DNA of 64,000 nt from Orientallactaga sibirica (taxonomy: Eukaryota > Chordata > Mammalia > Rodentia > Dipodidae): positions 124,001-188,000 of the forward strand of contig JAEOAD010000032.1 in the NCBI GenBank assembly GCA_036365145.1, given 5' to 3'. The translations under genes were made by a program, and so were the position numbers. Of the stretch, positions 35,530 to 46,206 are shown in pieces; positions within the stretch are counted from its first letter, which is position 1, and the number at the start of each line of letters is the position of its first letter. Below the pieces are notes generated by a model. That model saw nothing but the letters and a program-made list of their open reading frames with translations. It searched no databases and had not been told where the DNA came from.

Positions 35530-37047
35530 TCTGTTATTCATATGGAGATGAGACTAGGGAAAGTTTTCCCACGCACATTATATCCTTATAATTCCTACCT
35601 GTATAAATTCTCTGATGAATAGTGAGGTTTAAGTCTCCAAGAAAGTCTTTGCCATGTTTATTAACAGGGCTCCAAACTTTTCTGAATCCTCTGATGCACT
35701 GAGTTATGATTTCTAGCAGAAAGCCTTCCCACATACTTTTCATTCATAAGGTTTCTCACCTATATGAATATTCTGATGCATGACTACTTTTTAAAATTCT
35801 AGTAAAAAGCTTTATCACACTCAATACATTCAAATGGCATCTCAGCTGTGAATTCTCATATAAATAGTGTGTTGTGAATTCTGATAAAAAGCTTTCCCAG
35901 ATTTGTTACATTTATATGGCTTCTCACCTGTATGAGATCTCTGATGCACAGTGAGGTGTGACTTACAGATGAAAGCTTTCCCACACTCATTACAGTCATA
36001 TGGCCTCTCACCTGTTTGAGTGCTCTGATGCACATTGAGTTGTGACTTGGAGATAAAAGCTTTTCCACATACATTACATTCATATGGCTTCTCACCTGTA
36101 TGAGTTCTCTGATGTATAGTTAACTGTAACTTGGACCTAAAAGCTTTCCCACATACACCACATTCATTTGGCTTCTTACCTGTATGTGTTTTCTGATGTT
36201 GTATGAGATGTGATTTCTGGGAGAAAGTTTTACCACATTCATTACATTCATTTGGCTTCACACCTGTATGTGTTTTCTTATGCCTATTGAGGTATGATTT
36301 CTGAGAGAAAGCTTTACCACACTAATTACATTCATATGTCTTGTCTGCTGTATGAGTTATCTTATGACTATTAAGATTTGACTTGTTAAGGAAAGATTTT
36401 CCACATTCAATACATTCAACTGGCTTCTCAACTGTATGCTTTTTCTTATGCAGAATGAGTTGTGACTTCCACACAAAAGCTTTCCCACATCCACTACATT
36501 CATGTGACTTCTCACTTGTGAAATATTTCTGATGTCTAGCGAGGTTTGTCTTCCAGACGAAAGTTTGCCCACACTTATTACATTTGTATGGCTTCTTGAC
36601 TGTATGTCTTCTCTGATGTTTATTAAGATCTGAATTGGAAATGAAAGCTTTCCTACATTCATTATTGTCATAAAATTTCTCAACTGCACTATTTTTCTGA
36701 TGCAGAATGAGTTGTGAATTCAATAGGGACTTATTCCCACATTTTTCATGAACATATGACTTTTCAGCAGTATGTGTTTTCTGATGCACAGTGAGGTAAG
36801 ATTTCTGGGGAAAAACTTCACTGAATTCATTACATTGATATGGTTACTTCCCTGTGTGAGATCTCTGATGCAGAGTGAGTTGTGACTTCCAGTATAAAGA
36901 TTTCCTACATTCATTAAAATGATATGGCTTGTCAATTGTGTGAGTTTGCTGATGACAAGTGAGGTATAACTTGTGATAGACAGAATTATGGCATTGTTTA
37001 AATTCAGAATTCTTTATACAATGGATTTTCTGTTGACTTTTAAAATC
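35530..37047 (-). pseudogene. Degenerate C2H2 zinc-finger array of the retrocopy
   Basis: Finger text runs from about 37047 down to 35530. Krueppel-type units (CxECGKAF...[11 protein letters not shown]) are best kept at 35842-36261, e.g. [18 protein letters not shown] and [18 protein letters not shown]. Breaks seen: in-frame TAA at 36844-36846 in a TGEKP linker; in-frame TAG at 36322-36324 where the E of CNECGKAF is expected; and a short deletion near 35842-35850 that shifts frame and ends the last open block after MRIHS. Beyond that, fingers continue as fragments in all frames. Several fingers have lost a Cys (NKSGKAF, HFNECRKS). About 13-15 fingers can be counted. Confidence 0.9.
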
Positions 37048-37049
37048 TG

Positions 37050-37100
37050 CTCTGCCTCCCAAGTGCTGGGATTAAAGGTGTGTGCTACCACACCTGGCTT
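37050..37100 (-). mobile_element. B1-derived piece between KRAB and fingers, likely an exonised B1
   Basis: Minus strand: 'aagccaggtgtggtagcac', 'ctttaatcccagcacttgg', 'gaggcagag', then directly the zinc-finger exon. Only the 5' portion of B1 is present and it has no A tail. Other B1s here continue 'gaggcagaggtagg', so the break falls exactly before GTAGG, a splice-donor-like sequence. This is what a spliced B1 exon in the source mRNA would look like, rather than a B1 inserted after retrotransposition. Confidence 0.65.
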
Positions 37101-37102
37101 CA

Positions 37103-37345
37103 TCAGACAGCTTGATGTCTTTGGATTGAGCCTTTTACTGCACTCAATGGTGCAAATCCATGCTCCACCTTGAAGTTCAAATCTGGTTTGGTCATACAGT
37201 TCCCCAAGAAACCAGGCTGTGGTAGTTTTCCAACATCACATCCTTGTAGAGGATTTGCTGAGCAATATCCAGGGCCATCTTGCCAGGTGGAGTCCACAGC
37301 AATGTCTTCAAATGATACCAACTCCTGTGGCTCCCCAACCATTTC
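37103..37345 (-). pseudogene. KRAB A+B boxes of the retrocopy, frameshifted
   Basis: Starts MVGEPQELVSFEDIAVDSTWQ (KRAB A), shifts frame near 37290 to LYKDVMLENYHSLVSWG, then shifts back to CMTKPDLNFKVEHG (KRAB B). The family pattern is VSFEDVAVxFTxEEW...LYRDVMLENYxxLVSLG and a B box starting near xxKPxVIxxLEQG. A and B boxes lie side by side with no intron, as in a spliced mRNA. Two compensating frameshifts, the first where the 'EEW' segment is lost, disrupt the repressor domain. Confidence 0.85.
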
Positions 37346-37696
37346 ACTTTAGCAGGATGAGTAGCTTCTTGATGGTTAGTGGCAGGTGGAGGTATAAAGT
37401 ATCCTCTCTTGATCCCACTACAGCAATGTTTCACAGAGTATTCATGTCTAGATCCTGGGGAATAAAGTGTCCTTTCTTGATCCCACTACAGCAAAGTTTC
37501 ACAGGAAATTCATGTCAGGCTTTGCCACGTCCAGGGTCTCCTGTCTGCTTTCCCCGTAGCATGGTGGTACAGGCCACAGAGTTTGGGATGCAAAGTCACC
37601 AAACTCCAGGAAGGAAGTGGCCCCAGCACAGCTCAAGGGAGAGGACAGGCAGTGTGGTCCAACACAAAGGTGCACACCCAGCCCTGGCTCCATGAA
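37346..37696 (-). other. 5' leader of the zinc-finger retrocopy, with a direct repeat
   Basis: Upstream of the KRAB start. A 53-bp block is duplicated with a 68-bp period (37396-37448 and 37464-37516, sharing 'cttgatcccactacagcaa' with few differences). The leader ends at the L1 junction at 37697. The 158-codon plus-strand frame here is antisense and not supported. Confidence 0.7.
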
Positions 37697-39000
37697 TAGA
37701 GGTTTTTGAAATTAGTACTGATGATTCTCCCAATTCCACTTATGTCTCTTGTACTCTCTCCTTTTCATTTCTAATTTTGTTAATTTGAAGCATCTCTTTT
37801 TTACACTTGGTCAAAATTAGCCAAGGTTTTATCAATCTTGTTTATTTTTTCAAAGAACCAGCTCTTTGTTTCATCAATTTTCTTAATTGTTTTCTTAGTT
37901 TCCAATTCATTAATTTCTGCTCTGATCTTAATTATTTCTTTCCATCGGGAGCTTTTCAGGTTGTATTCTTGTTTTTCCAATGCCTTTATGTGGATGGTTA
38001 GGTTATTGATTTGGGATCTCTCTGTTTTTGTTATGAAGGCATTTAGTGCTATGAATTTTACCCTGAGGACTGCATTCATTGTGTCCCATAAGTTTTGGTA
38101 CAATGTGTTCTCATTGACATTCAATTCTAGAAATTTTGCAATTTCATTTTTTATTTCATCCATAACCCATTTATTGTTTAAAATTGTAATGTTCAGTTTC
38201 CAGGAGCTGGTGGGATTCCTGGCACATCTTTTGTCGTTAATTTCTAGTCTTACAGCATGTGGTCTGATATCATGCAGGAAATTATGTTGATTTCCCTAAA
38301 AATATGGAGGCAGGCTTTATGGTATCTATTTTAGAGAAGGATCCATGGGCTGCTGAGAAGAATGAGTAATCTGTGGATTTTGGGTAGAATGTTTTGTAGA
38401 TGTCCTTCAGGTCTAATTGCTCTATGGTGTTGTTGAGCTCTCTCACTTCTCTGTTAATTAATTGATTAATTAATTAATAGATCATCTGCTTGGATGATCT
38501 ATCTATTGCTGACAGTGGAGTATTGAAGTCCCCAACTATGACAGTGTTGGTGGTTATTTCTGTTTTGTTGTCAAGTAGGCTTTGTTTTATGAATTGTGGC
38601 GCACCTGTGTTTGGTGCATAAAGATGGATGATTGTGATATCCTCTTGTTGGATCGTTCCTTTGATAAGTAAGGAGTGTCCTTCTTTGTCTTTTTTGATCA
38701 CTTTTTGTTTGAAGTCCGATATTAGTATAGCAGTACCTGCTTGTTTCTTATTTCTGTTTTCTTGGAATATCATTTTCCACCCTTTCACCCTGAGAAGGTG
38801 TCTGTCTTTAATGGTGAGGTGGGTTTCTTGAAGACAGCAGATCGGTGGTTATACTTTTCTGATCCACCCTATTAGCTTATGTCTCCTGATGGGTGAATTA
38901 AGGCCATTAATATTTAGGGTAATAACTGTGAAGTTTTATTTAATCCCTGCCATATTGTGGTGTTTTATATGGTTTGGTGTTTTTCTAGATTTTGAAGTTT
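37697..39000 (-). pseudogene. Outer L1, segment 3: ORF2 endonuclease and following region
   Basis: Minus-strand ORF2 text resumes after the zinc-finger insertion. The block at 37801-38163 (with LYQNLWDTMNAVLRVKF and WFFEKINKIDK) is the post-endonuclease region. The block at 38474-38788 holds endonuclease motifs (IYAPNTGAP-like HLYAPNTGAPQF and VGDFNTPLS). ORF2 start would be near 38930-39000. Stops and shifts between blocks show it is dead. Confidence 0.85.
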
Positions 39001-39301
39001 TTGTGCCTTCTCTGAGTTTGGTTATTGTTATTTGCTTGTTTTAGGCACTTGAGGTTGGTTATTTGATTCTTTCATGTGGAGAGTTCCCTGAAGTACTCTC
39101 TGTAGGTTTGGCTTTGTGTTCGTATAGTTGTACAACTGAGTTTTATCATGGAACATTTTTATTTCACCATCTATTATGAGAGATACTTTTGCTGGGTAGA
39201 GTAGTTTGGGTTGGAAGCCATAAATTCTTAGACTTTGCAGTGTTACATTCTAGGCCCTTCTGGCTTTCAGTGTTTCCAGTGGGAAGTCTTAAGTAATTCT
39301 G

Positions 39302-40204
39302 ATGTTGTTACCTTTGTATGTAATGTATTGTTTCTCCCTAGCTGCTTTTAGGACTTTCTCCTTATTATCAATATTTAGGGTTTCAATGATAATATGTCTT
39401 GGAGAATTTCTCCTTTGGTCCAGTCTGTTTGGAGTTCTGTTAGCTTCTTATATTTTGATGGGACTTTCTTTTGAGAGAGTGGGAAAGTTTTCTTCAATAA
39501 TTTTGCTGAATAAATTCTCCATGCCTTTGATCTGTATTTCTTCCCCTTGTGGTATCCCCATGATCCTAATGTTCAGACATTTGAGGGTATCCCATAGTTC
39601 CCTCATGTTCTGCTCACAAAAATTTTTGAGCTTATTAAAACTTTTGGATTCATGAACTGTTTCTTCTGTTTTGTCTTCCAGTTCTGAGTTTCTATCTTCC
39701 ACATGGCTGACTCTATTCTTGAGTGTGTCTATAGAGTTTTGGGCTTGTTCAATTTGGTTTGTGTTTTCTACTGCTTTTTTTATGTATAGTTTCCATCCCT
39801 CTGTCGAGTTCCCTATTCACATCATTTTCTGATTTTCTTAATGGTTCTTGGAATTCATCCTTGCATTTATTTATGTCTTCATTGAGCTTATCCAGCTGGT
39901 TATTGAGGTCCTTTCTTTTTTTGCTCTTCCTCAGGTCATTTAACTGTCTTTGGAGCCCTTCCTGGTTCTTTTCTATTAGGTCTAATCCAGTGAGAACAGC
40001 ATTTATACAATTATTGGCCCTTTGTTGATTTTCTGCAAGTTCTGCTATTTTTTTTGGCCAAGGTTCATTGCTTATGTCTTCATTTTTGGGTTCTGATCCT
40101 ATTATATCTTTTATGTTTTGATCAGAGACATCCTTTGTGGGACTGGGCAATCTTGTTGGATTTGATTTTTTCATGTTCCTTTTGCACTGGGGTCTGCCCA
40201 TCAC
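39302..40204 (-). pseudogene. Outer L1 ORF1 remnant
   Basis: Begins MMGRPQCKRNMKKSNPTRLP near 40204, followed by a long hydrophilic coiled-coil region (Leu/Asn/Lys rich, to 39749). After a frame change comes the RRM-proximal part (39448-39702, with LWDTLKCLNIRIMGIPQGEE and IIEENFPTLSKESPI). ORF1p normally is about 340-370 residues: a trimeric coiled-coil nucleic-acid chaperone. The two blocks are in different frames, and the C-terminal domain is not intact. Confidence 0.85.
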
Positions 40205-41475
40205 AGTGAAGGAATCTTTTTAAATTTAGGAGGAAGCTGTAGTTTACCCTTGAAATATCTTCAATGATTATTCTTTTCATGTTTGCTTCAGTTAGGCTTC
40301 TGGTGGCAGTGGAGCTTGCCTGCTCAGAGGGCAGATGCCTGTTAGGGTCTGGTGAGGGTCTGAGGGTCTGATGAAGGGTCTTGTTCTTCTGTGGTTCAGG
40401 GTATGGGAGTGCATGGTCAGGTGGCCCAAGGGGCAGGGGTGAGCAGCAATGGGACAAAGCAGTCTGGTATTGTGGCTGGGCTGTGGAGGGGCGGGGTATG
40501 GGAATGTGTGGTGGTTCCATGATGTTGCTGGTTGAGAGGAAGGGTCAGTGGGTCAGTTGGGACCATGTTACAGGGAGTGGCTGGGACTTCAAGGTCCTGT
40601 GACAAGGCAGAGCAGGGATATGGGACTGCTAAGGTTCAGGTGAAGTGCAGGAGGGGATTGTTGGTGGTCCAGGTGGGGTGGCAAGAAAGAGGAGGGAGAG
40701 GTGAAGAATAGCCTGTTGGCCTGGATCTGGGTCACACATGGAGTAATGGGGGTGGGGCAGCAGGGCGGATGGCATTTGCATTAGTAGTTCCTGTGCTGGG
40801 GTGGAGGCAGGCAGCTGCAAGGGGGAGGGAGGAGTTTGCATGAGGAGTTTCCACACCTGGGGTGGGAGTGGGTGGTGGTGAGGGGGCGGAGCTGGCATGT
40901 CAGGTTCCCATGCCTTGGAAGATGGGTGTGGGTGGCAGTGAGGTGGATGGAGCAGGCAGCAGGCCTGTGGTGTCCCCGTGCCTGGGGGTGGGGGTGGGTG
41001 GTGGTGAGGGTAAAGGAAGAGTTCACTTGGGGGTGGCATGGTGGGGATGGGGAAGGAGGGTTTGTGAGTAGAGTTCACGAGCTTGGGGATGGGGATGTGG
41101 TGAAGGGGAAAGGAGGAGTTCCCGAGTATAGTTCCCACACACGGAGAGTAGGGGTGGGGTGGTGAGGGTGATGGAACTTGCTTGTGGAGCTCTGCAGTGG
41201 AGGGAGCATAGGGTGGGAGAATGCTAGCCTGCTGGCCTGGGTCTGCTTAGCTAGTGCAAGGAGGAACATGTGGCTGGGACTGCAGGTAAGATGGCTGTTT
41301 GAGGGGATTGGAGGACTGGTGGGCTACCTGAGAGCGTGGGAATCAGCAGTTGCCCTACTTTGCTCCTCCACGCCCTCCCACTGAACTCTAATGAACCCTA
41401 AAGGTCTTTCCTTTCCTTCCATGCCAGGTGAGGCATGTTTAGACGGATGCCATCTTGACCGGAAGGCCTCCTAAA
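40205..41475 (-). repeat. Outer L1 5' UTR with G/C-skewed repeated units
   Basis: Between ORF1 and the L1 5' end. On the plus strand it is extremely G-rich (40380-41300). Similar units repeat: 'ccacacctggggtgggag', 'cccatgccttggaagatggg' and 'cccgtgcctgggggtggggg', each followed by 'gggtggtggtgagg' or a variant, at roughly 60-110 bp spacing, in the manner of rodent L1 5' UTR monomers. The 5' terminus (minus: 'cggtcaagatggcatccg') carries an AAGATGGC YY1-like site. Plus-strand and minus-strand open frames here are low-complexity artefacts. Confidence 0.75.
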
Positions 41476-42365
41476 AATATTTTTTTGATAATTTTTGCAC
41501 ATTATATAATGCATTTTGATTGCATTCACCTACCAGTACCTAATCTTGCCCCCTTCCTTTCTGCTGAGCCTCTTCTTCTCCCCAGCTTGTCCCACTTCTA
41601 CTTTGATTTCTTCTTTTTTTTTGTGACCCACTGAGTATAACTAGGGTTATTTGTATGAGCATGGATGGGGGTTATTGATGGCAGCATGGATTCCATCCCA
41701 GGGGTTACACCACTGAAGAAAATGTCTCCCCTTCCCCAGTAGCCATTAATTGTCAATAGCTCCTCAAGGAGGTAGGAGCTCATGAGATTCTCCACCAACC
41801 ATTATAGAATGTTGACAGGTCCAATTGGGTGTAGGGAAGGCCAGTTGCTGAAGCCACAAATGCAATGGCTGGGCCATGTACCAAAGGCAATGTTCCATAG
41901 CCCTCCTTCCCATCCTCTGGCTCTTCAATTGTTTTTTTGCTCCCTCTTCTGTGATGTTTCCTCAGCCTTGGAGGGAGTAATATAGATGTTCATTTTGGAA
42001 TAAGTGCTCAGTAGTCACTGTTCTTAGCACTTTGATGAGTTTTGAATCTCCCCAGTGGTTGCCTCCCACTGCAAAAAGAAGCTTCTCTGAGCAAGGCTGA
42101 GAGTAGCATTAATCTAAGAGCATACACACATACTTGGAGAGCACCTTGATAGGCACATCTTCAATTAGCCCAAACAGTAGTAGTGTCTTCCCTCCTAGGT
42201 CACATGACTGTCCCAGCCACAAGGTTTTGTCTAGATTATCTATCATCCATGATGGAATGTTAAGGGCCCAGTGTATACCAGGCATGAACTCTCTCCCATG
42301 AAGTAGGCCTCAAATCCAATCAGAAAGCAGTTGGCTACAACCGTGACAGTCCAGTGTAGCCAATA
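41476..42365 (-). mobile_element. Older L1 3' UTR, diverged type I
   Basis: Follows the type I tail order with many changes: 'ctctggctcttcaattgtt', 'cagccttggagggagtaat', 'aagaagcttctctgagcaag' and 'gtagcattaatctaagag'. The outer L1 5' end abuts it, so the outer L1 may have inserted into or next to this older tail. Confidence 0.65.
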
Positions 42366-42552
42366 GTTTTACAGTGTGTATTAGTGTGTATTAGTTATAG
42401 GCTATACACATGTGGCACTAAACTATTTGGGGTATTTCACACATTTATAATGACACAGTTTGGCAATAATTAAAACTTAATTTTTAAAATTTAGTTTTCA
42501 CAATTTCTTTGATACTTAAGCTTTTCATAGGTGTTTTACATGAAAATATTAA

Positions 42553-42715
42553 TGGTGTTATTATTTTCCCCATTTTTACCCAAAAACATCAAGTCTTAGA
42601 AATAGAAGGGCAAGTTACTTTCCCAAGAGCTGTCATGCTGGTTTTCCAGCTCAGCTTCAAATTCAGGTGACCTCAAACCCGAGTTCTCCCCTTGGAATCC
42701 ACTTCCCTGAGTATT
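42553..42715 (-). mobile_element. MIR SINE fragment
   Basis: 'gttattattttccccattt', 'gggcaagttactttcccaag' and 'caaattcaggtgacctcaaa' correspond to reversed MIR (TTATCCCCATTTTAC..., then the tRNA-like region). A mammal-wide relic. Confidence 0.6.
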
Positions 42716-42789
42716 CTCATTTTGTGACTGTAGTATGAGTAACAACATAACTATTGTTCTTTTAATTTATATTTCTCTATTTTTGTAAC

Positions 42790-43034
42790 AATGTTTTAAT
42801 TATTTATTTGACAGAGAGAAGGGGGGGAGAGAGATAAAGATTGAGAGGGGCAGGTAGATAGAGAATGGGCATGCCAGGGCTCCAGACCCATTTGCCTCCT
42901 TGTGCATCTGGCTTTTGTGTGTACCAGGGAACTGAAGCTGGGTCCTTAGGCCTCACAGGCAAGTGCCTTAACTGCTAAGCCATCTCTCTAGCCCATTTCT
43001 CTGATTAAAAATTTTTTTGATTTGCTTATTTGCA

Positions 43035-43077
<43 letters not shown>

Positions 43078-43232
43078 TATGGACATGTGGCCTTCTGCCA
43101 CTGCACATGAACTCCAGATACAAGTTCCACTTTGTGCATCTGACTTTATATGAGTACTGAGGAATTGAATCCAGGCCATCTAGCTTTGCAAGCAATCATG
43201 CACTTTAACTGCTGAGTTATCCCTCCAGTCCC
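42790..43232 (-). mobile_element. Two DIP-like SINEs in tandem
   Basis: Copy 1 (42790-42994) has 'gggcatgccagggctccag', 'cttgtgcatctggcttttg' and the head 'ctgctaagccatctctctagccc'. Copy 2 (43008-43232) has a 36-bp GA run, 'ctccagatacaagttccac' and the head 'ctgctgagttatccctccag'. Confidence 0.85.
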
Positions 43233-43385
43233 CATCAAGAACTTTTACATGAAACTTTTATACTTAGGTTAATATTGAAAAGATCTCTGATTTTAGTTTC
43301 TACATGTGGAGAACTCTTGGAAGATGTCACTATTGTCTTTATCATAAAGGAAAACTGAACCAACTAAAATGAATTTTCTTTTTAA

Positions 43386-43670
43386 AATATATATATTTTT
43401 ATTTTTTAAATTATTTTTGGAGAGATACACAGACAGAGAGAGAGGGAGAGGGAGACAGATAGAGAATGGGTGCGCCAGCAGTTTCTCAGCTGCTGTGAAC
43501 GAAATCCAGATGTGTGCACCCCCTTGTGGTCAAGTGTGGTATTGCGCCCTTGCGTCACTTTGCGTCTGGCTAAACGTGGGACCTGGAGATTGGAACCTCT
43601 GGAGATTGGAACCAGCATTCTTAGGCTTAGGAGGCAGGAGCCTTAACCACTAAGCCATCTCTCCAGCCCT
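43386..43670 (-). mobile_element. Long-type DIP-like SINE (type 2) with CTCF-like core
   Basis: Close relative of the copy at 14362: 'tctcagctgctgtgaacgaa', 'ccccttgtggtcaagtgtgg', 'tgcgtcactttgcgtctggc' and 'gattggaaccagcattctta'. The reverse complement at 43515-43529 reads CCACAAGGGGGTGCA, one base from the strongest version at 51037. Confidence 0.85.
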
Positions 43671-43675
43671 AAATA

Positions 43676-44177
43676 TATGTTTAATATTTTATTTATTTAT
43701 TTGCAAGCACAGAGAGATAGAAGAGAGACAGAGAGACTGGGTGAACCAGGGCCTCCAGACACTGCAAAAGGACTCCAGATGCATGTACCACTTTGTAAAT
43801 ATGGCTTTACATGGATACTGGGTGTATTAGTGAGGGTTATCTAGAGGAACTGAATTGCTAGAATGAATTATATTTAAGAGGGAATTCATTGGGTTAGCTT
43901 ACGGTAGTCCAACAGTAGTTGTAGGCCCGAGAATCAAGTTCCTGGTAGCTGCTCAGTCCATGTGGCCAGATGCCTCAGAAGTCCCTATCCAGCACTGAAG
44001 GCCTGGAAGCTTCCTGAGGAGCTGCTGGTTTTCAATCCGCATGGGTCCTCAGTTGACGGTGGTCTTCAGTTCACACTGGAAGACAATGAACAGTTCTGGC
44101 AACACTGGGGAATCAAACTCAGGTCCTTGAGCTTTGCAGGCAAGCAACATAATTGCTGAGCCTTCTCTCCAGCCCTG
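43676..44177 (-). mobile_element. DIP-like SINE split by a MaLR LTR
   Basis: Left part 43676-43822 ('tatttatttatttgcaagc' to 'ggatactggg') and right part 44105-44177 ('ctggggaatcaaactcagg' to 'gccttctctccagccctg') form one SINE when the LTR is removed. Confidence 0.85.
43823..44104 (-). mobile_element. Solo ERVL-MaLR LTR in a SINE, 5-bp TSD
   Basis: On the minus strand it starts TGTTGCCAGAACTG and ends AACCCTCACTAATACA, 282 bp. CTGGG is duplicated at 43818-43822 and 44105-44109, restoring 'tactggggaat' of the SINE. Same LTR family as 7852-8241. Confidence 0.85.
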
Positions 44178-44689
44178 TTTTTTTTTCTTTCCTCTAATGA
44201 CTTTTCTTGGACTTATTACCAAATGAAGTTCAGAGCACACTGTTACCTTGAAGTCTGAAGAGACAGACTCCTGCAGAGATATACACTGAGAACTGCTTAG
44301 CAACCATAAGCTGGTTGTTTCTGGACGGTTAGTGAGGACCAAAATGACAGTGAAAACTGAAAACATATCCAGGAGCTGTAGTCTAGAGAGGACCGTCAGG
44401 TCCACGGGGTTTAGATCCAAGAACACTATGGTAAACCTCTAAGAAAGATCTTGTAGCTGTAGCATGGGGATAATAGTTGTTATCAAATATGTTCACAGTC
44501 TTCACAACAAATACCCATCAGAGAAAAAGATGTTACCAGGGGCCTATCACATCTAGGCAAAGCATATTTTACGTACTCCAGTCCTTTCTCAACTGCCCTC
44601 ACCTTCCTTTCTCACTGAATTAGAAATGATGTCATCACAGGGAGTGGGAGGAAAGCTGAACTGCTGGAGACACACTACTGCAGCTCACA

Positions 44690-45880
44690 GCACTGTCACA
44701 CTCAACTAAATACTGAGAGGTTTGGTCAACTCATGGAGCAATCTCTTCTCACTCACCAAAAACCACATCAAGAGGACCTACTATAATAAAAGCAGATGAT
44801 AGCCAAAAGATCTATAATTATAGCCTCTGATGGGGAATCCTGAAGTAAGCTTAAGGTCACAGAGGGGACAAAACCAAGGACACTAGGGAAATTGAAGCCC
44901 CTGGCAGCAAACATTACACTGAGCCCAATTCCTACATGGATGACCATCAGCATTTACACTAAAGGCCAGTTTAACTTAGTTAACCTGACTCGGAGCTCAA
45001 TATAAAATTACAAGTCCTACTAAAAGATAACAAACATTCTTCTTAAGCATTATCAGAAGTAAATTTTGGGATCGTTAGATAGGAAATTTCAAATAACTGT
45101 GATTAATATATCAAAGCTCTAGTAGAAAAGGGGGCAGCATGCAGGAAGTTGGGTAATATTAACAGACCTGGAGACTCCAAGAAAGAATGAAAAGGAATAT
45201 ATAGAAATCACAATACTGCAGAAGAAATGAAGGATACCTTTGATGGGCTCATGAGACTGGACACAACTAACAACACATGTTGCCAGGGCCTCATTGTCAA
45301 CACAACCTTCCTAGTTTGAAGTACAAAGAGAATGAATCCAAAGAAGAAACAACACAACAAATAGCAACAGATTTAAGAAGGAGTTTCATAAAGTATAATA
45401 TCTACAATTGGAATATAAGAAGAAATAAAGACTAGAACAGAAGAACTATTTTAAGTCACAATTATTTTAAACTGTCCAAAAGTGATAGACTTCCAGCACC
45501 AATACAGTAGGTGGTGCAAAGAATATCAATGAGGTTAAATGACCCCAGAAACCCCCAGTTAGATGTATTATGTTCAGACTTCAGGTAATCAATGAAGGGA
45601 AAATCCAGAAAGAGGCCAGTGTATGAGGGCAGGGGACCACTTACATTAGAGAAGCAGGAACATCCTGGACTTCTATCCAGGGGCATGTAAACAAGAAGAG
45701 AGTGGAAACGGAGTGTTTAAAATACTGACCAGATCCCCTACCGACATGGAACTCCTCATTCAAGAAGATTATCCTTCTTCAGTCAAGGAGAAATATTTCC
45801 TCAGAACAATGAAAATCAAGGAAATTTGCTTGGCCTACATAAAGGAAGAGTGCTAGTGAAGGAATAAATTAAATTAAGGT
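44690..45880 (+). mobile_element. Ancient HAL1/L1-type element
   Basis: 'ccacatcaagaggacctact', 'agcagatgatagccaaaag', 'aacaaaaccaaggacactag', 'ggatgaccatcagcatttac', 'gaaatgaaggatacctttga' and 'gtcaaggagaaatatttcct' are, as I recall them, landmarks of mammalian HAL1-type half-L1s, which encode only an ORF1-like protein. No frame longer than 75 codons survives. It predates rodents. Confidence 0.6.
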
Positions 45881-45882
45881 TT

Positions 45883-45975
45883 TTTTTTTTGTGTGTGTGG
45901 TGCTGAGTATTAACCCCTTGGCCTCATGTATTCTTAGAATGAGCTCCATCACTGAACTATGATCTTAGCTTATTC
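45883..45975 (-). mobile_element. ID-like tRNA SINE
   Basis: 'gctgagtattaaccccttgg' and 'gagctccatcactgaactat' follow the reversed ID-type SINE, with a T/GT tail at the left. Confidence 0.55.
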
Positions 45976-45979
45976 CTTT

Positions 45980-46149
45980 TTAAAATTAGCATAGGTTCAT
46001 AGTACAAAGTAGGTTTAATCATGACATTTTTGTCCTTGTATGTCATGTACCTGGGTTACATTTGCCTTCCACCATTTCCCTATCTTGTCTCCCTCCCCTC
46101 CTCAGTCCTGCTGACTCCCCTTCTCAGTCCCACATCTGCCTTCATAGTC

Positions 46150-46206
<57 letters not shown>

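Larger units (their letters stand above)
33487..37696 (-). pseudogene. Processed retrocopy of a KRAB-C2H2 zinc-finger mRNA
   Basis: A 4.2-kb minus-strand insertion in the outer L1. In order: leader (37345-37696), KRAB A and B boxes with no intron (37103-37345), a B1-derived piece (37050-37100), a C2H2 finger array (35530-37047), then 3' UTR to AATAAA near 33513 and a short poly(A) at 33487-33493. Imperfect TSD: minus-strand AAAAACCTCTA (37707-37697) and the same with an extra 'ta' at 33491-33479. Lack of introns, poly(A), TSD and disrupted frames mark a dead processed pseudogene. The source gene would be a KRAB zinc-finger repressor that recruits TRIM28; I cannot name it. Confidence 0.85.

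Noticed and set aside
35842..36261. 139-codon zinc-finger frame as a live gene
   Set aside because: Part of a longer array broken by two in-frame stops and a frameshift, with KRAB shifts upstream and hallmarks of a processed copy.
37219..37695. 158-codon plus-strand frame
   Set aside because: Antisense to the KRAB leader of the retrocopy; no resemblance to a protein family.
40629..41165. 169- and 109-codon frames on opposite strands
   Set aside because: Low-complexity Pro/His and Gly/Trp-rich translations of the G-skewed L1 5' UTR.
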